Origin: Viridothelium virens
Lineage: Eukaryota > Ascomycota > Dothideomycetes > Trypetheliales > Trypetheliaceae
Assembly (NCBI GenBank): GCA_010094025.1
Contig: ML991862.1
Span: 1 to 64,000, forward strand
DNA length: 64,000 nucleotides
Reading direction: 5' to 3'
Shown here piece after piece: positions 10,793 to 20,312 of the stretch. A program made the position numbers and the translations under genes. The notes beneath the pieces were generated by a model. It saw only the letters and a program-made list of their open reading frames with translations, did not search any database and was not told the DNA's origin. How positions within the stretch are numbered: position 1 is the first letter of the stretch; every line of letters begins with the position of its first letter.

Positions 10793-12535
10793 TCAGGAAT
10801 CAGTCGCATTCCAGGAGTGGCTGAACTGGTCTAGAGCTGTTCGAAGTCGCTTTTCAGCGTTCTTCAGTGAATCGTCGTCCTTCCATTCAGATCTGCCATA
10901 AATGTGCTTGAGCGCGGCTCGAACAAGATATGGGTAGCTTGGTGTCACGCAGGTAAGCAGGTAGGGATCTGAGTTCTCGTGGGCCTCGACGATGTCGAGG
11001 ACCATCTTCATGGCCGTGTCAAGAGCAGCCTTTGAGTACTCATGCAGCTCCTTCGGCGAATGAGACATGCCGCTAACGATTTCTGAGGGCTGGCTGAGAA
11101 TGTGCCAGTGTAGCGTGAATATCGCTCTGCTTCTAGTCAAGATGCGGCACGGAAGTGATAGACGATATGACTACTTCATCGATGCACTGACCTGATTACG
11201 ATAGCTATCGCTTCACAGAATACACTCCCTTTTTCATTACTCTGCTGCATTAGCACTCCCAGGAATGTCTGAAGAGTATTATCCAAGCTTTGTAGCTGGA
11301 ACAGTCTAGAATCAATGCTTGAGACCTCGAAGCCTTTCAAGACTTGGTCCAGAAGCCATGACGCTTAGGCAGCGCGACCAAAACCTCCGACATTCGTAGA
11401 GCTCAGGCAGGAGACCGATAGGTGGATTATCGACTCGGAATGCCGGTGATCGCTTTCCTCTAGAATTACGGGCTCTGTCGGAAGGCGAGCATATTCACCA
11501 GGGATGAGTGTGATCAGCGGCTGTTCAGTAACGGCCACATCGCAGAAAAAGGTCCTATTGGCATGAATTAGTTCCATTATTGTGGCGGGAGGATGTCTGC
11601 AAGGTGATGGAAAGGAGAAGGGGCATCACCGCTCGTAGATGACAATCCCCCACCACGTATTGGCTGCTTCTTGGCTTTGTAACTGGAGATATGCGTCTTT
11701 ATCTGCACTGGCCTCAGGGAATGAGGGTGTTTGTGGCCCAGAATGGTTGCAGAGGTGGATACGGGCGGCGTAGGCCATGCGAGCACAGCCCGCAATGGAC
11801 GCGAATGCCTCGTCGGGCCGTCCATTTACATACTCGTAGACTGCCAGTAAGAGGCCAGCCTGTATCAGATGGACTGACGGGCGAAAGCAGGCCTGAACCT
11901 GAGCAAAGAGCGATCTTGCTGCGAGATAGAGAGATCGCCGGGTGACCTGCCGAATTTCACCCGACACGTAGCCGGTGCGTCGGCCTAGTTCTGGAGACGA
12001 AGATGCCAGACAGATGGCCACGAGAAGGACTGAGAAACCGGCACTTGAAGTGGCGCCCAGCGTGATGAGATTGTTGTGGAAGCGCGTTCGAGAGATAATG
12101 GGAAGGTAACGATGCACGCCATGGAAGTAGCGAGCGCTTACGTCATCTACAAATTGGCCAGTCTCACGAATCAAACCCAGGACTTGGAGATACAGTTTGG
12201 CCTCCGACGACGCTGTTGGTTCCGCTGGGATAGTCAGAGAAACGGCCTGAAAAGATATAGGTGGAGCAGTGACAGCGCGATTGCCTGTTGATGGTGGTGA
12301 TGGAGGCGGCGGGGGCTCCTGCTCTTGCCCATACAAACAGCTCAATTCCTTTCTACCACAAAAGCGTCATCTAATGTTTCCAACGACGGCGGCTTGGTGA
12401 TGAACTTTCTTACCGGACGCAGTAGCCGCACCGCGGAAGCGCCTTGTCGCATTTCTTCTTGCGCGTCTTGCAGTGAGCGCAGACTTGGGAGGCCAGAGAT
12501 GATTGAGCAATGGAACGGCCGCCGTCGGCCGCCAT
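10793..12535 (-). pseudogene. Zn(II)2Cys6 transcription factor with one in-frame stop
   Basis: Fungal-specific transcription factor. Exon 1 (12535-12414) and the start of exon 2 (12352-11630) join to give the six-cysteine cluster CAHCKTRKKKC and CDKALPRCGYCVRKELSC, with spacing C-x2-C-x6-C-x6-C-x2-C-x6-C. Exon 2 carries the start of the fungal_trans middle-homology domain (YFHGVHRYLPIISRTRF, then LLLAVYEYVNGRPDEAF). Exon 3 (11596-11192) and exon 4 (11132-10793) continue it with GEYARLPTEP, then ASWLLDQVLKGF and HWHILSQPSEIVSG. All junctions keep phase. A TAA at 11367-11365 interrupts exon 3 where a residue, probably Gln, is expected; the frame beyond it is fully conserved. CAA->TAA would explain it. 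The protein would stop before its last quarter, so this is either a recent nonsense allele or a sequence error. It probably once controlled neighbouring metabolic genes. Confidence 0.85.
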
Positions 12536-12599
12536 GATTTACATACACAATCATGTGGGGGACTTGGGACGTCAACGCGCTGAGGGCACGGAACGTAGA

Positions 12600-12678
12600 G
12601 AGAGAAAAGGATGGTTAGTTCAAGCTAGAGGTTGGAGCTAGTTCCTTCACCTAGTTCAACCAATCATCCTTTTCTCTC
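12600..12678. repeat. Inverted repeat with 14-bp perfect arms
   Basis: GAGAGAAAAGGATG at 12600-12613 is matched by its exact complement at 12665-12678, about 50 bp apart; the flanks pair imperfectly. It lies just upstream of the Zn2Cys6 gene, within its likely promoter. It could be a small folded element remnant or a palindromic regulatory site. No target-site duplication was recognised. Confidence 0.5.
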
Positions 12679-12796
12679 GTCAGCATTTGCGCCCCCAGCG
12701 TCATTGCGAGCATTGAATGGGCCGCACTTGGCTAAAAGCCTGTCCATAGTATTCCTCCCTCGACGTCGTTATTATCTTTATCCGGCCTTGTTTGAC

Positions 12797-13904
12797 CTAT
12801 AGTTGAGAGGCAAGGAAGTCAAATTTCCGCGTCTTAATACCACATCCTCGGTTTCTGGCAGTGATTTGGTAGTTCTGAAAGAGGATCTTGAGTACAGCAT
12901 TACCATCGCGGAGAACGTCAATCACACTGATAAACTTGTCGTTGAGATCTAGCTACGCCAAGAGATATTGGACGTGTAAAATGGTGTTCGCAGTGGTCTC
13001 AATCTCCTCTGATTAGGCGAAGGCAAGAAGGAAATCCTGTAGTACAGATGACTCTCTAACGGCCTGCTGGTTGGCTCGTTGTGCCATTGTTCGATGGAAA
13101 CTATATTCAATCAGGTTCTTACCCTGAGACGATCTTCTGCACACGTCGGACTCCCTTCATGCTGAGCACCTCACCACAACCCAAGTTCATCTTTTCCTGG
13201 GCGATGTCGTTGCGACGCATCTGATGCACATTCTTCACATCAACTACGGTATCATTTACGATGTTGAAGATAGTGATATGACTCTCTTTCGTCGAGTTGG
13301 GGTCGTCGGTGAGCACAAGACAGTTGGAGAGACGGTTCGTAGGATCGAATGGCGGGAAACGACTAGTACTGGGTTCGGGTACGGATTGAACATCGGCTTT
13401 TACTTCCTCTTCAATGATATCTTCGCCCATGTCAACATCTTCCCCCGCCTGAGTATTGTCGTCGTCGTCGTCGTCGTCGTCTTCGTCTTCGTCTTCGTCT
13501 TCGTCTTCATCATTTTCGTCGTCGTCGTTGCTATCGTCGTCGTCGCTAGCATCAAATACCTGACCACGTTGGGGCTCGATCATAGCAAGGCTGCGTTCAT
13601 TCGATATGCTAATAATGATAGCGAGCATTCGGATGTGGAAGGCTTGTTGCTCTGGTGCACTGACGGTGGTGTCCAGAATGGTGCCAACACTGCGAGACAG
13701 CTGTACAAGGCTTAGCTCAGTACCTCAGATCGGACGACACGTCGAATTTACCATCATGATGATATTCACGTGTTCAGATGGGGTAGTTTCGACAACCGGC
13801 CCTGAAGGACGCTGACTACTGTAAGTAAGCAGACAAGCATAGCTGTCATATACGACGAGATCTAGCATCCAATACGGAACATTCTCAACAGGTCCTATGT
13901 CGAA
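12797..13904 (-). pseudogene. Decayed gene with a long Asp/Glu tract, family unknown
   Basis: The upstream part reads well: a segment with NVPYWMLDLVVYDSYACLL and SEHVNIIMM, an intron with GTAAAT donor and CTGAG acceptor (about 13767-13719), then VQLSRSVGTILDTTVSAPEQ and a run of about 40 Asp/Glu residues encoded by (gtc/ttc)n on the plus strand at 13450-13540. The main frame stops at 13119. Coding-like text continues downstream in another frame (MAQRANQQAVRESSVLQDF, TANTILHVQYLLA, LNDKFISVIDVLRDGNAVL, KTRKFDFLASQL) down to a stop at 12797. Two in-frame stops, TAA then TAG, break it. The 5' end is not defined. I do not recognise the family. The picture is a pseudogene, or a shorter gene ending at 13119 with a dead tail. 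Confidence 0.55.
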
Positions 13905-14129
13905 CACATATCATTTCGGAAAGTGTGGCCAAGAACATTTGACAAAGGCTTACAGTGCATGCGCAGCTTTTGCAGGGCCATGATCACACCAATTAGAATG
14001 TGCTTGCATGTGCAGCGCAAATAATCTTTTAGAATTTGCTGGACGTGATCTTTCCTCATTCAAATCAAACTCTTGCGCAATGCAATGACCAGATATCCCC
14101 GCCGCCTTGATACCAGTGCAACTTCATGT

Positions 14130-14735
14130 TTATGTGCAGATACCATCACTCATCTTCGCTTTCTCACACGCCTTCCCGTTCCTATCTGCACGTTTGCCAA
14201 TCGCCACGCAGGTGCTGTATTTCATCCCTTCGGTCTGCGAAATTACTGCCATGGGCGAACAATGCTCACTCTGCTTATCGCAGCATTCTCCATAGCAGGG
14301 ATTTTCGTTACTCTTACAAAAGATATCTTTGCCATCAGGTTTCTGTCGCTTCTTTGTCCTTTCGACCTTCTTAGCCTTCTCGGGCGATTTTTCAAAGTCG
14401 CTAGGCTCGTATTCAGTGTCTGGTTTGTCTGATTCTTCGCCGCCTTCATCGTCATCGTTTGATCCATTTTCATCCGCATCGTCTCCGTCGTTACATTGAG
14501 CACCAACCGGACATTGGTATTTAGATATTATTCTCGTCGGTACGACTTGGTTTGGCAAGGAGGTGCGTTCCTCGAGATCTTGCGGAGACCGTGCTTCGAG
14601 TTGTGAGATCGGATCCAGTTGAGAAAGTCCCCTGGCAGGATGTGCGACACATGATTGGTTCACGCAACTAACAATGAAAAGAAAAGCTGCTAGGAGTGCA
14701 AGATTGGAAGAGCTAGGTAGCATGTGTAGCGTCAT
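14130..14735 (-). CDS. Small secreted cysteine-rich protein (effector candidate)
   Basis: I start at the ATG at 14735 (MTLHMLPSSSNLALLAAF), the 44th codon of the longer open frame, because it puts a signal peptide at the very N-terminus with core LALLAAFLFIVSCV. The precursor is about 201 residues. After the signal comes a basic/acidic linker with LEARSPQDLEERTS, which resembles a pro-region with possible Kex2-like sites (KKR, KR). Next is CPVGAQC, an Asp/Glu-rich low-complexity stretch, a Lys-rich stretch (KAKKVERTKKRQK) and a compact C-terminal Cys block: FCKSNENPCYGECCDKQSEHC, later STCV, KACEK and the terminal GICT. About twelve cysteines in all fit disulfide-bonded secretion. Small size, secretion and Cys content match fungal effector candidates; no named family is recognised. 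Confidence 0.8.
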   Translation of the reverse strand: MTLHMLPSSSNLALLAAFLFIVSCVNQSCVAHPARGLSQLDPISQLEARSPQDLEERTSLPNQVVPTRIISKYQCPVGAQCNDGDDADENGSNDDDEGGEESDKPDTEYEPSDFEKSPEKAKKVERTKKRQKPDGKDIFCKSNENPCYGECCDKQSEHCSPMAVISQTEGMKYSTCVAIGKRADRNGKACEKAKMSDGICT

Positions 14736-14864
14736 GATGGCAATATATCGCTTGGGTTTTAGTAAGAGTGGTAAATAATATTGAGTGCCAGCAAGCTGCG
14801 ATGGATATCGATTATTTTGGTTATGGTGCTTATATATTACTATTGTACAGAAAACATACTGCAT

Positions 14865-16628
14865 TACCAGCCAGCCACGGTTTGTGCTTGCCTCCTCCAG
14901 GGATGCACGGATTACAGGGGCTCAGCATATGCTGCGCGGTCCGCTCTGTCCAATAGATCCCGCGAAGATAACCGCACTAGAAGAGTGCTTGACTTGGACC
15001 GGCCATGGAGAACCGCAGCAGACGCCTATAGAGGCTGATCAAGGGCTATGAAGAGAACAAAGTGCGTGCCATATGCTTCTACGGGAGGCTGAGATATTAG
15101 CGAATCTAATTCTAGAGATAGTGCACATGCGGCTTAGCCGCCTTGGCATCATAGAGTAGACCAACGAGGCTTCGGTACGCCGAGGGCTAGCGTTCATCGG
15201 CGCTGACCCCAAGCACCCTTGCGCCCCAAGGACGTGATGTCGACGTTGGACTACTAAGCTAGGGGAGATAAAAGCTCGTGGAACATAGACATAAACAAGT
15301 ATCTAAAGCTTGTAAAGCTAGATGCGGGTCCATGCGCAGAGCCACGTCATACATCATGTGACCTCACATCCTATCCTAAATGCACGTGACCCTCAGTCCA
15401 TGACAAAATGATATAATAATAGCCTTACTTTCCTAAGAAGGGGAGAGGGCTGTGGATATGTGGTCCATACAGCTCCATCGCACTCCGTACCTTAACTCTT
15501 AGTTTCTAAATTCTTAGCTTTTTCTCTAAATTACCTCTCACAAATCGATCCACTGTTTGAGTTAATGATCTACACCTTTTTGCGTCACCGCTGGACGCAC
15601 CTTGGCGGTGAAGGCCGCTGACAGGGGATTCCTAAGTGCATGTGTAGCACCACACTGCTGGCTATGTTCGCACATCGAAATCGAAATGCGGCTGACATCC
15701 TCTCCAAAGAAATTGCTCGAGGACTACTAAAGCGACGGAATAAAAGGGTTAAAGCGGAACGCGTTGTATCGCAGAAGCTCGCAGTTGGCGAAAACGCCTC
15801 ATTCCCTGGTAAATGCCTCTAAGATATATTGTACCCATGGGGCCTCTGCCGCCTTGTTGCCTTCGGTTAGCACCGAATGTCTAATGACATGCACCACGGA
15901 ACGGGACGAGGCTGAGACTAGGCAGGACATCTAGCCTACGGCTGCATGGAATGATCCAACTATGGTGCCGATATCTCTCTGAGCTATATCCTAGCTTAGA
16001 TTGTCCATCAATGGGATGAGATGGATTAAGGGCATTTCCGTGCCATCTCAAGCTGAAGGTAGATGCTATGCTTCACGTGAATATTTGACGGAGAGTGGAC
16101 TCTCGTGAAAAGAACGGGAAATGGATCGACAGTCCAACAACGTCCAGTCGCGGACCTTCGTGAGCGAAGACTCTTGACGGCAACCCCTTGGAATCCAGTT
16201 GTCAATGCGTCCATAGAGCTGACCTTGGCGCTGCTCACCGACCTTAGGCGATGATTCTGACCGCTGCAGGCATTAAATGAGGTACGAAAACAGGCGGATG
16301 CAGCTTATGCGGCCCTGCAGCTCCCCCACCGATTCGCAACAATACCTACATATTTAACGAAGCCTGCCGTAGACATTCCTCCCTTATGAACATCGAGTTG
16401 AGTCACGTCAATGCTACGCCGCATTCCAAGATGGGAGCATTCATGCTTCTCGTAGATATCTCCGGCCAATCATGACCTGGTTTGGAGAGTTATTGCCTGG
16501 ACCCAAGCTCGGTAAATATATAGCTACAGCGATCCGCTATTCGCCTCATTCCCTCGGAGTTCACGTAAGCCGCAGATCCTTCGATTAAGGCACCGAACGC
16601 CTTTCAGTTGACGTAGTTTTGTAGCAAG
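14865..16628. other. Intergenic, possibly with old element debris
   Basis: About 1.76 kb without a supported gene. A 60-codon plus frame (15640-15822) has no family resemblance. CACCGC and its complement GCGGTG lie close together near 15586-15612. The AT-rich 15380-15560 part resembles promoter or terminal-repeat-like sequence, but no second copy exists in the window. Confidence 0.4.
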
Positions 16629-18103
16629 ATGCCCACTCCCTCTGAAGTCATCGCTATGGGTGTAGTGATGCCATTGGCCGATGGCGGTATCCTTCTACTC
16701 CGGTACCTTGCGCGGCGCCGCACGGGCAAATATGGAATAGACGACTACCTCATCCTATTCGCATATGTAAGCTCTATGTCTGTAGTGTCCAAGGTGCATA
16801 CTTTAATATGGGATTCTAGATTACGTCCTTGAGCTTGGGAGCGCTGCTTATCGTCGGTTCGTCCTGCTGGACAACGCTCAAACCAAGCAACATGGCTGAG
16901 TGCGCTAATTTGCAGGTGCTGTCCGCTATGACTATGGCCTAAATGGCCCCGCAACCACCGCTGGTTCTGGATATATAGCGTATGGGAAGGGACTAGTTCA
17001 TACTAAAAGGGTGACGTATTTCTCCAATCGTGGGAGAGGTACGAGCTTACCACTTTTCAGATCACAAACATCATCGATTTCATACAGTTCTGGCCCCTTG
17101 GAGCATCCAAGCTCTCCTGCATCTTCTTTTATAGGAGAATATTCCGCGGCCAAGCTTTCGACATTGTATCATGGACCACGTCTTTCGTAGTGCTAGCTTG
17201 GATGTTAGCAAGCTTTTTCTTAATATTGTTGCAGTGCGGAAAGCACGTTGATTGGCTTTGGACGTCAGCTGAGCATATCGCTGCAAACTGCATGTCTGGA
17301 GTGAAAATCGCTCTGTTTTACTCCAGCGTTGATGTAGTGGTCGACATCGTGATCATAATCATACCGATCTACTGGGTTTGTAGATCCTCGCTTCATCGTT
17401 CCAGCTGACTGCGTCAAGCCCCCCACTGATTCCTCCTAGGTTTCGAAGACACTCACATCCAGAACCAAAAAATTTCTGGTGTGCTGCGTATTCCTATTCG
17501 GAGCATTGTGAGTCCAATAACCATATGTACATTGCTACCAGGTTGCGGCCAACTCAAAGTTGACGCTCCATTAGAGCTGTCCTCTCCAGCGTTGTAAGGC
17601 TAGTAGTCTTTATCGTCATTTATCCTGGCCACAACTCAACTCCTAACCAATATGGTAAGTGGCCAGCATGTAATCCGCTTTGGACTTGATAGTGGGATCA
17701 CACATTGGCTAACGCTCCATGAAACTCAGCGTGGCTGACAGACGTGGCATACTTCAGCATGCTCGAAATTGGACTTGGCATAATTGCGGCTTGCCTACCA
17801 ACGTTAGGTCCCCTCTTGACCGATGCTCAGAGACACCGCTTCAGAAACACTGTAGGAGCATTCTTCCCGGGGAACAGAGGCTCTCAGATCAGCGGATTCC
17901 AACCTTATCTATCCTTTAGAGGCTTGCGCCCGAAACCATTGCTTTCAGGGAGCGTATCCGGAACTCCTTTCGTACTGAAAGAGTCCACGGAAACTAGGCC
18001 GGATCTCGAGACGTTCGTGATGGGAGATATAGAAAGGGCTCTGGGCCATAGTGACCGTATCCCAACGGCAAGAGATGGCGCACATGTATCGTCAGATATC
18101 TAG
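16629..18103 (+). CDS. Fungal rhodopsin-domain (PTH11-like) integral membrane protein, multi-exon
   Basis: A seven-helix membrane protein of the fungal rhodopsin-domain family, often annotated as integral membrane or PTH11-like and thought to act in surface or nutrient sensing. Exon 1 runs from MPTPSEVIAMG to about 16767 (GTAAGC donor). Later exons carry YDYGLNGPATTAGSGYIAYG (just after 16915), then from 17061 NIIDFIQFWPLGASKLSCIF and YRRIFRGQAFDIVSW, a long hydrophobic block ending IIIIPIYW (to about 17371), SRTKKFLVCCVFLFGAL, SSVVRLVVFIVIYPGHN, and the last exon from about 17731 with MLEIGLGIIAACLPTLGPLL. The hallmark A-C-L-P-T-L-x-P-L motif is present, followed by a soluble, Ser-rich cytoplasmic tail. 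Exon edges in the middle are approximate. No lesion was noticed. Confidence 0.8.
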
Positions 18104-18458
18104 GAATTGCACCGAGATAAGATTCGTTCTTTCCTCTGTTGTGGGTGTTAGAATGAAAAGTTGATAACGGAGCAGGGTGTACGAGTAGGAAGTCTGGCTT
18201 TATGAGCACAGAATGGGCATTGCCACTGGAATCTAGATCGTGTTACTTTCTAGAGATGGCGGGAAGCGCACCAAAAGCTGTGAGATTAGGGAACAAAGGC
18301 AAGAAATCTGCTGTCGACAGCTTCTTGGAGACGGCGAAGATGAATTGCACACAACAGAATGGATATCAAGTAGATGCCGCATGAGTATTTCCAATAGCCT
18401 ATGCCGGATGCCATAGATCCAGCCTCCAATCACCGTCCAGAGTCATTCCGCTCACCAA

Positions 18459-19512
18459 TCAACCGAATGCGGCTTGTAGTGCAGTGTTGTCCTTTGTGAT
18501 CCTAGCCCATTCCAAAGTCTTGGTCCACAAACTCTGCTGCTTTCTCTCGTCTTGACTTTCTGGAGAGCTCTGGTCCTTCTGTAGTAGCGTAAAGAAGCCC
18601 CGCTCGCCCAAGTATGTTGGACTTAGGGCAAGCTCGACAACATCAACACCGGCCGGGACTGCAGTACGCAATGTGGGACCCATGAATAATTTTAGTATTG
18701 GAAACAGAGGTTTGTAGACAAATGTTTGCATTCTGGCTAAGCTGACCGGCGTGTTGCTGCGAAGTGCGCGTGAGTCGATTAAGTTTCCGGGATTAATGGC
18801 GACCGCGGTCATGTTCGATAAGCTCGCCTCCTTGAAGTGATCAACCATATGCAATGACACCGTGATATATCGAGTCCGAAACATACCTTCTGAAGATATT
18901 CGTTCAGTGAATACATCCAGGTTCTCATGGCTGGCTTAGCAGTAGCATATCTTTCATAGCCGCGGCCTTGCTTGTCGTGATCCGCAGAAGGCTTTACCAA
19001 CTGGTCCATATTGACAGGAATGGACGGAGGGTATCTTTCCATTGGATTTTTCCCGGGCCAATGCGCATCGCTGGAGAGGAGGACGATGCGGCCGTTCCGT
19101 TCAAACTTGCCCAGAAGCCGTAGGACAAGGGCCGCATGGGAGATATGAGACACCTGAAAAGTCTTGTCATAGCCATCAGCAGTAAGCTCGGGATCACCAA
19201 CGAGGTTCCAATAGTAAGCGTTGCAGATGATGGCAGCGAGTAGCGGATAGTGACCGTTCGCAATGTCAGAAACAATGGAATCAGCAAAAGCGTGAGTTGC
19301 GGAAAGACTGGCAAGATCTAACTCGCGAATTGACGCCTTGGCTTTTGGATAACGAGCTATGGTGATACGTAGACTTTATGTGTTGGCATCCGCATCAGAG
19401 GCGTCTCTCACGGTCAGTATGGCGGTATATTGCGGATACTTCTGGAGGAGATGCTCCACGGCGGGAATCCCAAGGGAACTGTTCGCTCTAGTCAGGATGA
19501 CTTGCCTTCCAT
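18459..19512 (-). pseudogene. Dead short-chain dehydrogenase (WW-domain-oxidoreductase/retinol-dehydrogenase-like)
   Basis: The frame follows the fungal SDR family with NGRIVLLSSDAHWP, the catalytic block GYERYATAK (YxxxK), LNEYLQK, then after an intron (donor GTATGT, acceptor TTCAAG) TAVAINPGNLIDSRA and LGERGFFTLL. The ends are marked by MEGK at 19512 and ALQAAFG at 18459. Three defects are visible. After MEGK one base seems missing, moving the frame. The cofactor loop reads ILTRANSSLG where TGANGSLG-like is usual, so two glycines are lost, both explainable by G->A. A TAA (19378-19376) interrupts TVRDASDADANT from RYPKAKASIRELDLASLS. Together these argue for a true pseudogene rather than a single sequencing error. 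It lies next to the rhodopsin-domain gene, tail to tail. Confidence 0.8.
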
Positions 19513-20312
19513 GTCTTCGAAAACAGCGGTTGCGGAGTATGAAGCATCAGTTGTGTTTGCTTAAGCACCGAGACCAGGTCGAAACATGATCAAAGAGACA
19601 ACCGAGATTGAAGCGCTAGCTGCGGGCTTCGCACAGGCAAATAAGGGCATCTGAGATTAATCAGTCAGAAGAAACTGGCTTCAGTATTTAGAGAGAGACG
19701 AGGAATGCTTGACTTTGAGCCAAGGTAATCCGTGCAACCTAATCGGGCTGTTGCTGCCAGGTTTCCTGGGTCGAAGCAGCATAGTACCTAGATTAGGTAG
19801 CCAGCGGTAGCGACGGTGAGAACGAACGCTGTTTATTACTAAGAAATCGTCGCCTGTGAATACCTACTAGTACCTTATGGAGAGGGCGATGAAACTCTTC
19901 GGCCGTAAGGGAAATACGGGCTGTTTCTAAGTCTGCCACCATTTTGTTGCTCAGGATGGATGACCATATTGTAAGCCTTGAGCTGACAGGGCTCTTGTGG
20001 CACTCAGGGTATTGCCAGTCAGTTCGCACAGACTGATAGTAGACCACCTTCAATCGTGCACATCATTGTAGAGTATTCGAGGGAATACGTTTCGAGAAGC
20101 GACAGAGCGCGGCCGGAGCTGATTCAGGATCGGGGTTGAGCCGCAGGATGACGGAAATCAGCCACAAGCGCAGGCACAGACACCGTTGGAAGTCTCCCCG
20201 CCATCAACATCGCTACTCAGACACAACCTTCTCTAAGCGATGTGGTCATGAGACCTCTGTGCCTGATTGACATTCAGATAATCTTTTCATTCCCGGGCAG
20301 ATGGCATGAAGC
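19513..20312. other. Upstream region of BZZ1, no supported gene
   Basis: Contains an AGTACCTAGATTAGGTAG half-palindrome at 19782-19800. An 86-codon minus frame (19793-20053) shows no family resemblance. It probably holds the BZZ1 promoter. Confidence 0.45.

Noticed and set aside
15100-15640. AT-rich stretch with a terminal-repeat or promoter look, followed by a short basic frame
   Set aside because: No second copy, no terminal dinucleotides that could be paired, and no element coding domain in the window, so an LTR-type fossil cannot be supported.
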